Shown here in pieces: positions 5,189 to 12,481 of a stretch of DNA of 12,635 nt. The DNA comes from Hyphomicrobiales bacterium (lineage in GTDB: Bacteria; Pseudomonadota; Alphaproteobacteria; Rhizobiales; Xanthobacteraceae). Position 1 is the stretch's first letter, and the number at the start of each line of letters is the position of its first letter. Position numbers and translations under genes: made by a program. The stretch lies in contig JACQTM010000195.1 of the NCBI GenBank assembly GCA_016210825.1, forward strand, positions 1 through 12,635, in the 5' to 3' direction. The notes beneath the pieces were generated by a model that saw only the letters and a program-made list of their open reading frames with translations, searched no databases and had not been told where the DNA came from.

Positions 5189-7039
5189 CTATCTCGAACT
5201 CGTCCCGCTGCGATCCCAGTTGGCGAACGCCTGGTCGAACGCGTGCTCGCCGGGCGTGCCTTTCTCGATCGCGAGAATGGCGCGCTGATTGTTCGAATAG
5301 ACGAGCGGGATGTCGAACCAGGCACGCTCCTTGAGCAATTGCACGTTGCGCTGAACGTCGGCGTCGACCGCCGATAGGCCGATCAGGAAAAAGCCGGTTG
5401 TCACCTTGACCGCAAGCCCGGCGAGCGGGACGCCGCGCGTCTGTTCGGCCTGCTTCATCAGCACGCCCGGCACGTTGCCGATGCCACCGCCGGGAAAGTC
5501 CGCCGGAATGTTGAAGGTGATCTCGATCGTATGGCTCGCGGGCAGCGTCTGATCCAGGTTGCGGCGTATTGAAAACGTCATCGTCATCCGCCGATCAGGA
5601 ATCTCGACGTCGGCGCGCACGGTAAATTGCGGCGGCTGCCCCGCGCCCGGCGACCCCGTCTCGGTGCGCCAAACCGCCGAGCCGACATACCGCTTGCCTT
5701 GCGGATTGTTGGCTTCTTCCTCGTAGAGAACAACGCGTTGCGCGACCGCGGGCCCCGATTGCGCACTCGATCCGGCTCCAGGACGTGCAGCACCCGGCGC
5801 CGCCTCGCCGATGCGGTCGGAGATTTTTGGCCGGCCGTTGGTTGCGGCCTCGCGTGCTGGCGGACCACTGTGGCCGCGAAAGGCCTGATAGAGACTGATG
5901 ATATTGGTGCGCTGCCAATAGGCAAAACTGGACAATCCAGCGAGGGCAATCACCAGGAGGACGATCTTGGCGATCCGCCAATATGAGACGGCGCGGCTGG
6001 GCTTGATCGCCGGCTGATCGTCGTCGTCGCGTTGCGCGACGCGGCGAGCGCGCGTGCCGAAACGCGGCCCGTCATAGACCGGTTCGACCGCTTCCGGATA
6101 AGTGCCGCGCTGCTGCCCCTCGAAATCCTCGTTGATGATCTGCGGCTCGATCCGATCGAAAGCCTGCGATTCCGGCCATTCTTGTTCCGGTTCGGCGGTT
6201 GCGATCCTCGGGCGAGGCGGGCCTCGCCGTCCACCAGGCTCTGCGCTATCCGCGAGGTTGCGCAACGCTTCGCCGCGCAAAGGCGGCGTGCGCACGGGCT
6301 CAGTCGGATGCGGCCCGTATGACGGATGCTCCCAAAGTTGTTCGTTCGGTGCCGGCGGTTCGGTCCGAGCTGCCGGCGTCCAGCCTTGCCCGGCGCGTGG
6401 CGGCGCCACGCGCGGTTCGATGCCGGCCTCGGCTGACGGATTGACGTTCGGCCGCGTGTGCGGCGGCTGGAAGCGCGGCATCGGCGGCTCGGCGTGGGGG
6501 AGCGCAGGCGCACGCGGTGGCTCGCTGCCGGATGGCTCCGCGCGCGGCGGCTCGAAGCGCGGCGAGAATGGCGATGGCGGTTGTGGGCGCTGCGGTTCCG
6601 GCCGCTGTGGAAATGGCGATGACGATTGTGGGCGCTGCGGTTCCGGCTGCGGCGGCTGCGGACGCTGTGTCTCGACGCGTGGCGATTCCGTTGTGGTTTC
6701 GTTCCCGGCAGAACGACGCAGTGGAGGTGGCGAGACGCGCGGTGGTGGAGCGCCCATTTCCCGGCGCGGGGGCCGCGGCGGCTCGGGCGGCCGTGGCGTT
6801 GAGCTTGGCGTCTGCTCCATGCGCGCGCGCCGCGCCGCCTCGCCTTCGACCTTGCGGATGGCTTCCTCGAGCGCGAGCCGTTCGCGGGTAATATCGGATT
6901 CCGCCAACGCCGGAACGACACCGCGTAGCTGTGCCACCAGTGCGGTGCGTGCACGCTCGTATAGCGCGCGCCGGTTCTCGCCGGTGTTGCGTTCCAGGCT
7001 CGCCACTGCGCGGGCGATTAATGGGTAATAATCAGCCAT
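5189..7039 (-). CDS. Large proline-rich single-span membrane protein, function unknown
   Basis: A 616-residue protein with four parts. Residues 1-80 are a helical, charged N-terminal region (YYPLIARAVASLE, then LALEEAIRKVEGEAARR). Residues about 80-340 are a disordered Pro/Arg/Glu-rich region with short repeats of the PEPQRPQ type. Residues about 358-376 form one membrane segment (KIVLLVIALAGLSSFAYW), preceded by basic residues, so the proline-rich part should be cytoplasmic. The remaining 240 residues would face the periplasm and end in a compact region from about 435 that is Gly/Pro-punctuated and beta-like (VVLYEEEANNPQG, FTVRADVEIPDRRMTMTFSIRR, HTIEITFNIPADFPGGGI). I recall similar unnamed proteins in Bradyrhizobiaceae, some labelled histidine kinase, but no kinase motifs are visible here. 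The ATG lies 34 bp after purA on the same strand, so co-transcription is likely. It meets rpoH tail to tail. Confidence 0.85.
   Translation of the reverse strand: MADYYPLIARAVASLERNTGENRRALYERARTALVAQLRGVVPALAESDITRERLALEEAIRKVEGEAARRARMEQTPSSTPRPPEPPRPPRREMGAPPPRVSPPPLRRSAGNETTTESPRVETQRPQPPQPEPQRPQSSSPFPQRPEPQRPQPPSPFSPRFEPPRAEPSGSEPPRAPALPHAEPPMPRFQPPHTRPNVNPSAEAGIEPRVAPPRAGQGWTPAARTEPPAPNEQLWEHPSYGPHPTEPVRTPPLRGEALRNLADSAEPGGRRGPPRPRIATAEPEQEWPESQAFDRIEPQIINEDFEGQQRGTYPEAVEPVYDGPRFGTRARRVAQRDDDDQPAIKPSRAVSYWRIAKIVLLVIALAGLSSFAYWQRTNIISLYQAFRGHSGPPAREAATNGRPKISDRIGEAAPGAARPGAGSSAQSGPAVAQRVVLYEEEANNPQGKRYVGSAVWRTETGSPGAGQPPQFTVRADVEIPDRRMTMTFSIRRNLDQTLPASHTIEITFNIPADFPGGGIGNVPGVLMKQAEQTRGVPLAGLAVKVTTGFFLIGLSAVDADVQRNVQLLKERAWFDIPLVYSNNQRAILAIEKGTPGEHAFDQAFANWDRSGTSSR
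6567..6647 (-). repeat. Imperfect 45-bp-period tandem repeat inside the proline-rich gene
   Basis: The 36 bases at 6567-6602 recur at 6612-6647 with only two mismatches (6577/6622 and 6580/6625), a period of 45 bases or 15 codons. The protein shows PEPQRPQSSSPF followed by PEPQRPQPPSPF. Such repeats expand or contract by slippage or recombination, so copy number may differ between strains. The reading frame is kept. Confidence 0.85.
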
Positions 7040-7073
7040 AAGTTCGATCTATCCGTAAAGCCTTTGACCTTTT

Positions 7074-8360
7074 TTAGCCTTCGAATGGATTAAGCATGAG
7101 AATTGTGTCTTCACGTTCGGGACTCGTCGAGAGCAAAGCAACCGGGCAACCCACTAGTTCTTCCACACGGCGCACGTATTTGATCGCCTGCGCCGGCAGA
7201 TCGACCCAGGACCGGGCAGACGCCGTACGGTCACGCCAGCCTTCGGCGATTTCATAGATCGGCTCAACCTCGGCCTGCGCATGTTCGCTCGCCGGAAGAT
7301 AATCGATTTGCTGGCCACCGAGACGATAACCGACGCAGATCTTGATCTCATCAAGCCCATCGAGGACATCGAGCTTGGTCAACGCCAACCCGTTGATTCC
7401 GCTGGTGCGCACCGCTTGGCGCACAAGAACGGCGTCGAACCAACCGCAGCGGCGGCGGCGCCCGGTGACGGTGCCGAATTCGCGCCCGCGATCGCCGATC
7501 GCGTGGCCGATGGCATTGTCCTGCTCGGTCGGGAACGGGCCGTCGCCGACCCGCGTCGTATAGGCCTTGCAGATGCCGAGCACATAACCGATTGCGCTTG
7601 GACCGAGGCCGGAACCGATCGCCGCTTGCGCTGCCACTGTGTTCGAAGAGGTAACGAACGGGTAGGTCCCATGGTCGACGTCGAGCAATGCTCCTTGCGC
7701 GCCTTCAAACAGAATGCGTTTACCCTCGCGGCGCTTTTCATCGAGCAGCGACCAGACGGAGCCCATGTAAGGTAGAACGCGCGGCGCCACGGATGCGAGT
7801 TCGTCATAGATTGATTTAGGCATGATCGGGTCGAGGTCGAGTCCGCGCCGGAGCGCATTATGATGGGCAAGCAAACGCTCGATCTTGCCGTTGAGAGCCG
7901 GCAGATCCTTCAAATCCATCAAGCGAATAGCCCGGCGGCCGACCTTATCCTCATAAGCCGGCCCGATGCCTCGCTTGGTGGTGCCGATCCGCGTTGCTGC
8001 GGATTCCCGCAGCGCGTCGAGCTCCCGATGTAGCGACAGGATCAGCGCTACATTCTCGGCGATTTGCAAGTTGTCGGGCGTCACCGTGATTCCCTGGGCG
8101 CCGAGGCGATCGATTTCCTCAAGCAGCGCATGCGGGTCGAGAACGACACCATTGCCAATCACGGACAGTTTGCCCTTGCGCACAACGCCGGAAGGTAGCA
8201 GCGAGAGTTTGTAGGTCTTGCCGTCGATGACGAGAGTGTGTCCGGCATTGTGCCCGCCCTGAAAGCGAACCACGATATCGGCTTGCTCGGATAACCAATC
8301 GACGATTTTACCCTTGCCCTCGTCGCCCCACTGAGACCCGACCACAACCACATTCGCCAT
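7074..8360 (-). CDS. purA: Adenylosuccinate synthetase
   Basis: A 428-residue cytoplasmic enzyme that joins IMP and aspartate using GTP, the first committed step to AMP. The N-terminal nucleotide motif reads Q-W-G-D-E-G-K-G-K at residues 10-18; Asp13 and, in GGHNAGHTL, His41 correspond to the known catalytic residues. Further family landmarks are present: TTKRGIGPAYEDK near 130, LFEGAQGALLDVDHGTYPFVTSS near 220-240, and TTTR-like GRRRRCGWFDAV near 300. Length is normal for the family. AAGGGG lies about five bases before the ATG. It is transcribed toward the proline-rich membrane-protein gene 34 bp downstream. Upstream, 359 bp separate it from the end of serA, enough for its own promoter. Confidence 0.98.
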   Translation of the reverse strand: MANVVVVGSQWGDEGKGKIVDWLSEQADIVVRFQGGHNAGHTLVIDGKTYKLSLLPSGVVRKGKLSVIGNGVVLDPHALLEEIDRLGAQGITVTPDNLQIAENVALILSLHRELDALRESAATRIGTTKRGIGPAYEDKVGRRAIRLMDLKDLPALNGKIERLLAHHNALRRGLDLDPIMPKSIYDELASVAPRVLPYMGSVWSLLDEKRREGKRILFEGAQGALLDVDHGTYPFVTSSNTVAAQAAIGSGLGPSAIGYVLGICKAYTTRVGDGPFPTEQDNAIGHAIGDRGREFGTVTGRRRRCGWFDAVLVRQAVRTSGINGLALTKLDVLDGLDEIKICVGYRLGGQQIDYLPASEHAQAEVEPIYEIAEGWRDRTASARSWVDLPAQAIKYVRRVEELVGCPVALLSTSPEREDTILMLNPFEG

Positions 8361-8430
8361 CAGGACCCCTTCCCCACGAAGCCGGCGCTTCGGCCCCGCG
8401 CCGCATACTCACCGGCCAAGGCCTCTTTCG

Positions 8431-8458
8431 GATAAAGGATGAACCGGGCAGAGGCAAG
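8431..8458 (-). promoter_or_regulatory. Candidate promoter of purA
   Basis: On the minus strand CTTGCC (8453-8458) and TTTATC (8431-8436) are 16 bases apart, a moderate fit to rhizobial housekeeping promoters. The start would be near 8424, giving a leader of about 63 bases that contains the CGGCGC/GCGCCG stem. Match by eye only. Confidence 0.3.
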
Positions 8459-8527
8459 GCACCCGCCAGACGGAGAAACCGTCATGAGCTCAATCAGTTA
8501 ACAGGAGTTTTGCCGCCGTTTCGAGCC

Positions 8528-8545
8528 ACGGTCGACGTCGACCGT
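8528..8545. promoter_or_regulatory. 18-bp perfect palindrome, possible operator
   Basis: The 18 bases ACGGTCGACGTCGACCGT read identically on both strands, with no spacer and no mismatch. The centre lies about 80 bp upstream of the candidate purA -35 box. The internal GTCGAC occurs twice in it. Such symmetry fits a dimeric regulator site, though a particular regulator cannot be named. It might also form a small cruciform or snap-back RNA. Confidence 0.45.
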
Positions 8546-8719
8546 AACGGCAAGCTACCGTATTGAATCCTCCGTGTTTAGAAAATGCACCGACGAGGCA
8601 CGCCGCCACGACAGGGAAGGATCATTCGTGCGAGCTGAAGACCTTTGTCGGCAAATCAATGTAGCCGGCCACGCGAATTGCAGCGCCATCGCTCGATCGG
8701 CGACCGATTTGACGCGCGG

Positions 8720-10306
8720 TTAGAACCGCAGCGGCTTCGCCTGCTGCACCTGCGGCAGCGCGCGCACCTTATCCAGCACTGCCGGCGGCAATTCGCCATC
8801 GATCTCGATCAGCGCGATGGCGTTGCCGCCGGGCGCATCGCGGCCGACGTGAAACGTCGCGATATTGATATTGGCTTCGCCGAGCGTCGATGAGAACTTT
8901 CCAATGAAGCCCGGCTTGTCGAGATTGGTGATGTAAATCATCGACGGGCCAAATTCCGCGTCCATCCGGATGCCCTTGATGTTGACGATGCGCGGGCGTC
9001 CGTCGGCAAACACGGTCCCCGAGACGTTGCGCGATTGACGCTCCGTGGTCACCGTCACGGTGATCAAGTTCTCGTAGTCGCAGTCGCCTTCGCGCGTCAC
9101 CTCCTCGACCACGATGCCGCGGTCCTTGGCAATGACTGGCGCCGAGACGACATTGACATCCTGCAGCATGGGCCGCATCAGACCCGCGAGGGCGGCCGAA
9201 GTCAGCGCCTTTGTGTTCATACTTGCGACCTCGCCTTCGTAGGTGATCTGGACCTTGCCGATGCCGCTCTCCGTCAATTGCCCGGCAAACGAACCAAGCT
9301 TCTCGGCAAGCGCTACGAAGGGTCGCAGCTTCGGCGCCTCCTCGGCGGAGATCGAGGGAAAATTAACGGCATTGGAAATCGCGCCGTGTAGCAGATAGTC
9401 GGACATCTGCTCGGCGACTTGCAGCGCAACGTTTTCCTGCGCCTCGCTCGTCGCCGCGCCGAGATGCGGCGTGCACACGACATTGGGATGGCCAAAGAGC
9501 GGATTTTCAGTCGCAGGCTCGGTGGAAAAGACATCGAATGCCGCGCCGGCGATACGATTATCATCGAGTGCCTTGCGCAACGCCACCTCGTCAACAAGGC
9601 CGCCGCGCGCGCAATTGATGACGCGCACGCTTGGCTTCATCAGGCTGAGCGCACGCGCGTCGATGATGTTCTTCGTTTTTTCGGTTAGCGGGGTGTGCAG
9701 CGTGATGAAATCGGCGCGCTTGAAGAGATCGTCCAGCTCGACCTTTTCCACGCCGATATCGACCGCGCGCTCCGGCGACAGGTAGGGATCGTAGCCGATC
9801 ACTTTCATCTTCAGGCCATGCGCGCGCTCGGCAACGATCGAGCCGATATTGCCGCAGCCGATGATGCCGAGTGTCTTACCGGTGATCTCCACGCCCATGA
9901 AACGGTTCTTTTCCCACCTTCCAGCTTGAGTGGAGATATCTGCCATCGGAATCTGGCGCGCGAGCGCCAGCATCAAACTGACCGCGTGCTCCGCCGTGGT
10001 GATCGAATTGCCGAACGGGGTGTTCATCACGATGATGCCGCGCGCCGTCGCCGCGGGAATGTCCACGTTGTCGACGCCGATGCCGGCGCGGCCGATCACT
10101 TTCAGCTTGCCGGCTTGTGCAAGAATCTTCGCCGTTACCTTGGTGGCGGAACGGATCGCGAGCCCATCGAAACCAACGATGACCTGAGCTAGCTTCTCTT
10201 TGTCCTTGCCAAGGCTGGGCTGGAAATCGACCTCGATACCGTTGTCCTTAAAAATCTGCACGGCGGCAGCCGAGAGGGCATCGGAAATGAGGACTTTGGG
10301 AGTCAT
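8720..10306 (-). CDS. serA: D-3-phosphoglycerate dehydrogenase (long ACT-domain form)
   Basis: A 528-residue enzyme oxidising 3-phosphoglycerate to 3-phosphohydroxypyruvate with NAD+, the first step of serine synthesis. The split substrate domain covers about residues 1-100 and 285-315. The NAD-binding domain carries G-x-G-x-x-G at 150-155 (IIGCGNIGSIVAE). The catalytic set is visible: Arg234 in NCARGGLVDE, Glu263 in STEP, and His281 in TPHLGAATSEAQ. After residue 320 come the extra allosteric substrate-binding domain and a C-terminal ACT domain from about 455 (YITNLDKPGFIGKFSSTLGEANINIATFHVGR), usually the serine-sensing part. The ATG at 10304-10306 is chosen because MTPKVLISD is the normal N-terminus; the frame stays open upstream to 10417 only because it reads through a repeat. 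SerC lies 129 bp upstream on the same strand. Confidence 0.98.
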   Translation of the reverse strand: MTPKVLISDALSAAAVQIFKDNGIEVDFQPSLGKDKEKLAQVIVGFDGLAIRSATKVTAKILAQAGKLKVIGRAGIGVDNVDIPAATARGIIVMNTPFGNSITTAEHAVSLMLALARQIPMADISTQAGRWEKNRFMGVEITGKTLGIIGCGNIGSIVAERAHGLKMKVIGYDPYLSPERAVDIGVEKVELDDLFKRADFITLHTPLTEKTKNIIDARALSLMKPSVRVINCARGGLVDEVALRKALDDNRIAGAAFDVFSTEPATENPLFGHPNVVCTPHLGAATSEAQENVALQVAEQMSDYLLHGAISNAVNFPSISAEEAPKLRPFVALAEKLGSFAGQLTESGIGKVQITYEGEVASMNTKALTSAALAGLMRPMLQDVNVVSAPVIAKDRGIVVEEVTREGDCDYENLITVTVTTERQSRNVSGTVFADGRPRIVNIKGIRMDAEFGPSMIYITNLDKPGFIGKFSSTLGEANINIATFHVGRDAPGGNAIALIEIDGELPPAVLDKVRALPQVQQAKPLRF

Positions 10307-10355
10307 GGTTTTAATCCAATGAGAAGTTGCTGTCTGAAATGTTTCCCGTCTTGTC

Positions 10356-10417
10356 ACCCGCGGGCTTGATCCGCGGGTCCATCGTTTGCGATGGATGGCC
10401 GGGTCAAGCCCGGCCAT
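10356..10417. repeat. Triple-hairpin palindromic intergenic repeat between serC and serA
   Basis: Three stems stand almost end to end. Stem 1 pairs 10356-10363 with 10371-10378 (ACCCGCGG/CCGCGGGT, 8 bp). Stem 2 pairs 10378-10384 with 10389-10395 (TCCATCG/CGATGGA, 7 bp, loop TTTG). Stem 3 pairs 10395-10403 with 10409-10417 (ATGGCCGGG/CCCGGCCAT, 9 bp, loop TCAAG). In minus-strand translation it spells MAGLDPAIHRK, a peptide commonly seen in spurious annotations of Bradyrhizobium and Rhodopseudomonas relatives, so this is a dispersed genomic repeat. Its place after the serC stop and before serA could modulate read-through or mRNA stability. Confidence 0.85.
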
Positions 10418-10435
10418 GACGATGAAGAAAGGACC

Positions 10436-11608
10436 TCACGCCGCCTTCGGCAACGCTTCCTTGGTCTTGGCGTAAGCCCAGTCGAGCCATGGCGTGAGCT
10501 TTTCGAGATCGGCCGCCTCAACGGTCGCGCCGCACCAGATGCGTAATCCCGGTGGCGCGTCGCGATGCGTCGCGATGTCGTAGGCGACGTTTTCCTTTTC
10601 GAGCAAGGCGACCAGACCCTTGATGAAGTCCCATTGCGCGTCCGTGGCGAGCGCGGTCACGGCGGGATCGACGACCTTCAGGCACACCGACGTGTTGGAA
10701 CGTGTCGCCGGATCGTTCGCGAGATACTCGATCCAGGGGGTCATCGCCACCCATTGCGCGATCACCTTGGAGTTGGCGTCGGCGCGGGCGATCAGCGCCT
10801 TGAGCCCGCCGACCGATTTTGCCCAGTTGAGCGTGTCGAGGTAATCCTCGACGCATAGCATCGAGGGGGTATTGATCGTCTCGCCCTCGAAAATTCCGGC
10901 ATTGAGCTTGCCGCCCTTGGTCATGCGAAAAATTTTTGGCAGTGGCCAAGCTGGCTTGTGACTCTCCAGCCGCGCCACGGCGCGGGGGGAAAGAACGATC
11001 ATGCCGTGGGCCGCCTCGCCGCCCAGCGCCTTCTGCCAGGAGAACGTGACCACATCGAGCTTCTTGAAATCGAGCGGCTGCGCGAACGCCGCTGAGGTCG
11101 CGTCGCAGATCGTGAGACCCGTCCGATCGGCCGCGATCCAATCGGCATTAGGAACGCGTACGCCCGACGTCGTGCCATTCCAAGTGAAGACGATGTCGGT
11201 GGCGCTATCGACCTTCGACAGATCAGGCAGCTCGCCATAGGCGGCCTTGAGCGCGGTCAAGTCCTTGAGCTTGAGCTCCTTGACCACATCGTTGACCCAG
11301 CCCTCGCCGAAGGATTCCCAAGCGAGCATGGTAACTGGCCTGCTGCCCAACAGCGACCACATCGCCATCTCCACCGCACCGGTGTCGGAGGCCGGCACGA
11401 TGCCGATGCGAAATTCAGCCGGGACTTCGAGCATGTCGCGCGTCAAATCGATGGCGCGCTTGAGCTTGGCTTTCCCAGCCTTTGAGCGGTGGGATCGTCC
11501 GAGAACGGCGTCGGTGAGGGCTTGGAGGCTCCAGCCGGGGCGCTTGGCGCAGGGGCCGGATGAGAAGTGCGGAACGGCCGGCCGCACGCCGGGCATTGCT
11601 GTCGTCAT
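10436..11608 (-). CDS. serC: Phosphoserine aminotransferase
   Basis: A 390-residue class-V PLP aminotransferase that converts 3-phosphohydroxypyruvate and glutamate to phosphoserine and 2-oxoglutarate, directly after SerA in the pathway. The N-terminus has the substrate-loop F-S-S-G-P-C-A-K-R-P at about 15-24. The PLP features are clear: Asp169 in ICDATSAAF contacts the pyridine ring, and Lys193 in TFSWQKALGGEAAHG should bind the cofactor. The wording and length match the long alphaproteobacterial/Methanosarcina-type SerC rather than the shorter E. coli form. AAGGA lies about six bases before the ATG at 11606-11608. SerA is next on the same strand, so a serC-serA unit is likely, with a palindromic repeat in the gap. 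No serB is visible here. Confidence 0.97.
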   Translation of the reverse strand: MTTAMPGVRPAVPHFSSGPCAKRPGWSLQALTDAVLGRSHRSKAGKAKLKRAIDLTRDMLEVPAEFRIGIVPASDTGAVEMAMWSLLGSRPVTMLAWESFGEGWVNDVVKELKLKDLTALKAAYGELPDLSKVDSATDIVFTWNGTTSGVRVPNADWIAADRTGLTICDATSAAFAQPLDFKKLDVVTFSWQKALGGEAAHGMIVLSPRAVARLESHKPAWPLPKIFRMTKGGKLNAGIFEGETINTPSMLCVEDYLDTLNWAKSVGGLKALIARADANSKVIAQWVAMTPWIEYLANDPATRSNTSVCLKVVDPAVTALATDAQWDFIKGLVALLEKENVAYDIATHRDAPPGLRIWCGATVEAADLEKLTPWLDWAYAKTKEALPKAA

Positions 11609-11630
11609 GGTCTATCCTTCCAGATAGCCG

Positions 11631-11648
11631 CCCCTCGTTGGGGAGGGG
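11631..11648 (-). promoter_or_regulatory. Short hairpin in the serC leader
   Basis: CCCCTC (11631-11636) pairs with GAGGGG (11643-11648) around a six-base loop; CCGCCC (11628-11633) can pair instead with GGGCGG (11657-11662). On the minus strand this lies between the candidate serC start of transcription and its ribosome site. It could affect translation or be the leftover end of the upstream gene's transcript; there is no T run. Confidence 0.3.
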
Positions 11649-11662
11649 TGTCCCACGGGCGG

Positions 11663-11691
11663 GAATAAGGAAGGCAAGGCCCGGCGTCAAG
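11663..11691 (-). promoter_or_regulatory. Probable serC(-serA) promoter
   Basis: On the minus strand CTTGAC (11686-11691), an exact match to the rhizobial -35, is followed after 17 bases by TTATTC (11663-11668). Transcription would start near 11656, about 48 bases before the serC ATG. The -35 box overlaps the loop of a small inverted repeat (11681-11695). Confidence 0.45.
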
Positions 11692-11695
11692 CCGG
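11681..11695. repeat. Decayed single-hairpin relative of the palindromic repeat
   Basis: CCGGC and GCCGG flank the loop GTCAA. The surrounding order (GGCCCGG, GTCAAGCC, then ATGAC at 11701) parallels stem 3 of the repeat at 10395-10420, which has GGCCGGG, TCAAGCCC and ATGAC. It is therefore probably a degenerate or partial copy. Homology is inferred from a short match. Confidence 0.45.
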
Positions 11696-11708
11696 AAGCA
11701 ATGACAAC

Positions 11709-12425
11709 TTAGTCGAAGAGGTAACGCGCGCCGATGCGGACTTCGTGCGCCGTCAAATTATTCAGGAAAAGCTGGTTGTTAGTCGAATCGAAATTTGTCG
11801 TGGCGTCGCCAAGATCGATGTAACGATAACCGACATCGATAACGACGCTCGGCGAAATCGCCGAGCTGACGCCCGCCATCCAGGCCCAGCCGAGATTCCA
11901 ACGCTCAAATCCATCGCGTGGGATGGTCGTGTTCACCCGTGCGAAATCGCGGCCACGGAGAAATGAGCCGCCAATCCCTCCGCCAATATAGGGCGTGAAC
12001 CCCGACCAGGTGCCGAGGTCGAAATAGACATTAAAAAGCACCGTATAGGAATCGACTTTTGCCTTGTAGTCGTTCGGCAACGACCGCGTACCTTCGTAGG
12101 TAATTTGGCCGCCATGGTCCAACGTGACATCGGCGCGGAACCAGCCCGATTTGTAGCCGCCACCGACGCCAAGCAATATGCCGTCGTCGATCGTATTGTT
12201 TGTCGGGTTGGGACCGATCAGCGCGGTGACGGTACCGAGATTGTTGAAGCGATAGCCGATATCGCCGCGCAGGTACCAGCCCGAAGTGAATTCAATCACC
12301 GGCGACGGCGGTGCCTGGATGATTGGCGGCAACGGCGCCATCGATGGAGCGTCGGCAGCTTGCCCGTTCGTCGCAAGCGTCGTCGTCAATGCCGCGGCGA
12401 AAACAATTCTCAGCAAACTGCTCAT
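11709..12425 (-). CDS. Outer-membrane beta-barrel protein, Omp25/RopB-like
   Basis: A 238-residue exported protein. Residues 1-23 form a signal peptide (MSSLLRIVFAAALTTTLATN, then G-Q-A cleavage). A short Pro-rich linker (about 24-45) precedes alternating beta strands with family-like wording: GWYLRGDIGYRFNN, ILLGVGGGYKSGWFRADVTLDH, YTVLFNVYFDLGTWSGFTPYIGGGIGGSF, WNLGWAWMAGVSSAISPSVVIDVGYRYIDLGD and a final HEVRIGARYLFD. The aromatic-rich last strand fits recognition by the BAM assembly machinery. Proteins of this type are abundant in rhizobial and Brucella outer membranes. No sign of transport specificity is visible. The ribosome site AGGGA lies about 12 bases before the ATG. A gene fragment ends 56 bp upstream on the same strand, and serC starts 100 bp downstream with its own likely promoter. 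Confidence 0.92.
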   Translation of the reverse strand: MSSLLRIVFAAALTTTLATNGQAADAPSMAPLPPIIQAPPSPVIEFTSGWYLRGDIGYRFNNLGTVTALIGPNPTNNTIDDGILLGVGGGYKSGWFRADVTLDHGGQITYEGTRSLPNDYKAKVDSYTVLFNVYFDLGTWSGFTPYIGGGIGGSFLRGRDFARVNTTIPRDGFERWNLGWAWMAGVSSAISPSVVIDVGYRYIDLGDATTNFDSTNNQLFLNNLTAHEVRIGARYLFD

Positions 12426-12481
12426 GATGACACTTTCCCTGTAAACGCTGGCACTTCTGACTTAACGACTTTGTTCCCGCC

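Larger units (their letters stand above)
8361..8719. other. 359-bp serA-purA intergenic region
   Basis: No gene is supported here. On the minus strand it holds, in order: a small ATCGG/CCGAT stem after serA (8696-8708, no T run), an 18-bp perfect palindrome (8528-8545), a candidate purA promoter (8431-8458), and a leader stem CGGCGC/GCGCCG (8383-8388 with 8398-8403) about 22 bases before the purA start. The length and structure suggest purA is expressed independently of serA. Confidence 0.6.

Noticed and set aside
4504..5325. 273-codon minus-strand frame opposite rpoH
   Set aside because: It is fully explained by rpoH, whose motifs are unmistakable; long antisense frames are expected in GC-rich DNA.
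6567..6647. Possible CRISPR-like direct repeats
   Set aside because: There are only two imperfect copies, they are in frame within a proline-rich coding region, and there are no spacers of regular kind.
6102..7028. 308-codon Gly-rich plus-strand frame
   Set aside because: Its glycine/cysteine-rich repeats are the reverse reading of the proline-rich repeats; no ribosome site or domain is seen.
8696..8708. ATCGG/CCGAT stem as a serA terminator
   Set aside because: The stem has only 5 bp and no T run follows on the minus strand.
10307..10417. N-terminal extension of SerA beginning MAGLDPAIHRK
   Set aside because: This is translation through the palindromic repeat; SerA homologues begin at MTPKVLISD.
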